The notes under the pieces: generated by a model
Databases searched by the model: none
What the model was told of the DNA's origin: nothing
What the model saw: only the letters and a program-made list of their open reading frames with translations
Assembly (NCBI RefSeq): GCF_950295315.1
Contig: NW_026647189.1
Coordinates: forward strand, 1,302,001 to 1,366,000
Length of the DNA stretch: 64,000 nt
Source of the DNA: Erinaceus europaeus
Lineage: Eukaryota > Chordata > Mammalia > Eulipotyphla > Erinaceidae
Direction: 5' to 3'
Shown: positions 62,738-64,000 of the stretch, piece after piece
How positions within the stretch are numbered: position 1 is the first letter of the stretch
Layout: every line of letters starts with the position of its first letter
Position numbers and translations under genes: made by a program

Positions 62738-64000
62738 GGATTTACTTTTGAAGGCAATATGACCTGCCTCGTTTTGAATCCTCATTATCCTGAGGGTCAG
62801 TGCTGGAGACAGTTTCATGACACGACACACGGAGATCTCTGGTATCAGAGAGCACCTGGAACAGCAGCTGGGGCTCTAGTGCCAGGGCAGGAGCAACTCC
62901 TCATCCACCCTCCACGGAGTCCACCTGCCTGCACTTTGGTCCTTTTCCCTCCAAAAAAGATTTTTCCCTTTTTTCACTTTGAAACTGGCAGCAGACAGGT
63001 TACCCAGGCAGGGCGAAAAAAATAAAAAGCCTTTTTTTTTTTTTTTTTTTTTTTTTAAACCGAAGTGAATGACCATCTTCTGGAAAGTATAGGTTTTGAA
63101 CCTGAAAACTCTGTCTGTCTGTCTCTTAGTCCACAGAAAGAGCCACTAGCCCAGCCAGATCTCACGCTCAGATGGGGTGTTTTTGCCAGTCAAAGGTCTG
63201 CACAGCACACTAGGGATTGGGCGGCAGGAGACCCAAATGTTACAATGTAGATGGACTGTTTGCAGTTCTTGCTCCCCAGGACATTGGACTGTCTCAACTC
63301 CCTCCCCTACAGCATGAAAAAAAGACTCTTGACAACCTTGGAGCAAATGGAGTGGGGGTGAGGGGAGCTGTTTGCATGTGTGCGCTGCTGATGCCCAGGT
63401 GTCTGTGGGGGGGCCGTGGCACAGGCTGTACGGGGGCTAGGGGGCAGAAGGAGACTGTTTGAGAGGCAGGCTACAGGCAGGGGAGCCCGTGAGTGTGTGC
63501 AGGGCTGTGTGTGTGGGTGTGGTGGCAGGGGGTAAGGGCAGGTCCCCCTCTGGATGGTGAGATGGCAGCTGGGCTGGCCCTGGGCCCTCAGGGCTGAAGG
63601 GCAGAAGCAGGGTGGCAGTAAAGTAGCACAGGGAAGCACACAGTAGATGTTAGTTGGGGAGCTGGGGGACAGAGGGCAAGGGGAAAGGGGGCATCCTTGA
63701 GGAGGGGTATGGACTAGAGAGTGGGGGGAGCTGGAGGCATGGAAGGTCCCAGGAATCAGGGACTGACAGGAACAGATTCCTGCACCCACCCACTGGATAG
63801 AAGCTGCAGCAGCCAGAGCAGCAGCCCTGGCTTGCCTAGGCCAAGGGCCCTGATTGAGTCCCTCTGAGGATGAGGAAGAAGAGGAGGAGGTAGAGGAGGA
63901 GGAGGAGGAGAAGGAGGAGGAGGATGAGGAGGAGGAGGAGGAGGAAGAGGAGGAGGAAGAAGAGGAGGAGGAGTAGGAGGGGCAGGAGGGCAGCTGTCAG

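Larger units (their letters stand above)
1..64000. repeat. Macrosatellite array, ~3.4-kb unit, 18 complete units plus one partial
   Basis: The landmark AGGGACGGAAGG recurs at 1, 3399, 6789, 10199, 13553, 16891, 20289, 23687, 27084, 30481, 33872, 37274, 40683, 44083, 47485, 50886, 54276, 57689 and 61107, always in the same orientation, with all intervening sequence repeated in order. Unit lengths run from 3,338 to 3,418 bp. No unique DNA interrupts the array or flanks it in this window. Two SINEs, five simple repeats and a G4 motif sit at fixed positions in every unit, so they were present before amplification. The near-identity of units indicates recent homogenisation or expansion. Macrosatellites of this size in mammals can be coding (D4Z4 type) or non-coding (DXZ4 type); nothing here is recognisably homologous to either. 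Confidence 0.99.
61107..64000 (+). repeat. Macrosatellite unit 19, partial (2894 bp), cut by window end
   Basis: Three minisatellite copies, ACCGGCTCC as in unit 18, C and C alleles, (GTT)10, T25 (63032-63056), GAG in the GA tract (63866-63981), G4 at 63656-63691. Private C at 62703. The window ends just after the GA tract, so the 3210 site is not seen. Confidence 0.97.

Noticed and set aside
1..64000. CRISPR array
   Set aside because: Repeats are contiguous 3.4-kb units with no short repeat-spacer pattern, in mammalian-type DNA.
1..64000. rDNA intergenic spacer repeats
   Set aside because: No 18S, 5.8S or 28S segment and no Pol I promoter-like region is present; the unit carries SINEs and simple repeats only.

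Overview
The whole 64-kb window is one tandem array: a macrosatellite whose unit is about 3.4 kb. It holds 18 complete head-to-tail units plus 2,894 bases of a nineteenth. I phase units from the 5' end of the window, which is arbitrary. There is no unique sequence at either edge, so the true array boundaries lie outside.

The sequence points to a mammal, most likely a hedgehog (Erinaceidae). Each unit carries two minus-strand tRNA-derived SINEs. Read in reverse complement, their heads, CACCTGC-type middle blocks and CAA/AAT tails agree with the two abundant hedgehog SINE types as I remember them; no database was searched. Mammalian style is also seen in abundant simple repeats, A-rich tails, few CpGs and the absence of dense coding.

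Layout of one unit, in unit 1 coordinates: 1-162 GC-rich block ending in a splice-donor-like site; 163-281 pyrimidine tract with a 10-bp minisatellite, shaped like a mini-intron; 282-550 unclassified; 551-608 GGAT microsatellite; 609-878 AT-rich with AATAAA signals; 879-1113 SINE-A (minus); 1169-1265 a 17-bp inverted repeat around a 63-bp loop; 1339-1622 SINE-B (minus) with a GTT microsatellite; 1623-1916 unclassified; 1917-1944 poly-T; 1945-2539 unclassified, increasingly G-rich; 2540-2575 a strong G-quadruplex motif; 2750-2866 a GA-rich tract; 2906-2922 a short hairpin; 2923-3398 GC-rich block with weak exon-like signals.

I see no convincing protein-coding gene, rRNA or functional tRNA. Frames of 60-214 codons recur in every unit, on both strands and overlapping, because the units are near-identical; that recurrence is not evidence of coding.

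Units differ by very few substitutions (three found by eye between units 1 and 2). Every unit-length difference (3,338-3,418 bp) is accounted for by seven indel sites. These sites plus a few SNPs barcode the units. The barcodes reveal local duplications (units 4-5, 6-8, 11-12, 18-19), near-copies three units apart (10 and 13), a two-to-three-unit block repeated 14 units away (1-3 and 15-17), and allele mixing expected from unequal exchange or gene conversion. The most interesting questions are whether the unit is transcribed and spliced, whether its regularly spaced G4, GA and hairpin motifs organise chromatin as other macrosatellites do, and how the array evolves.
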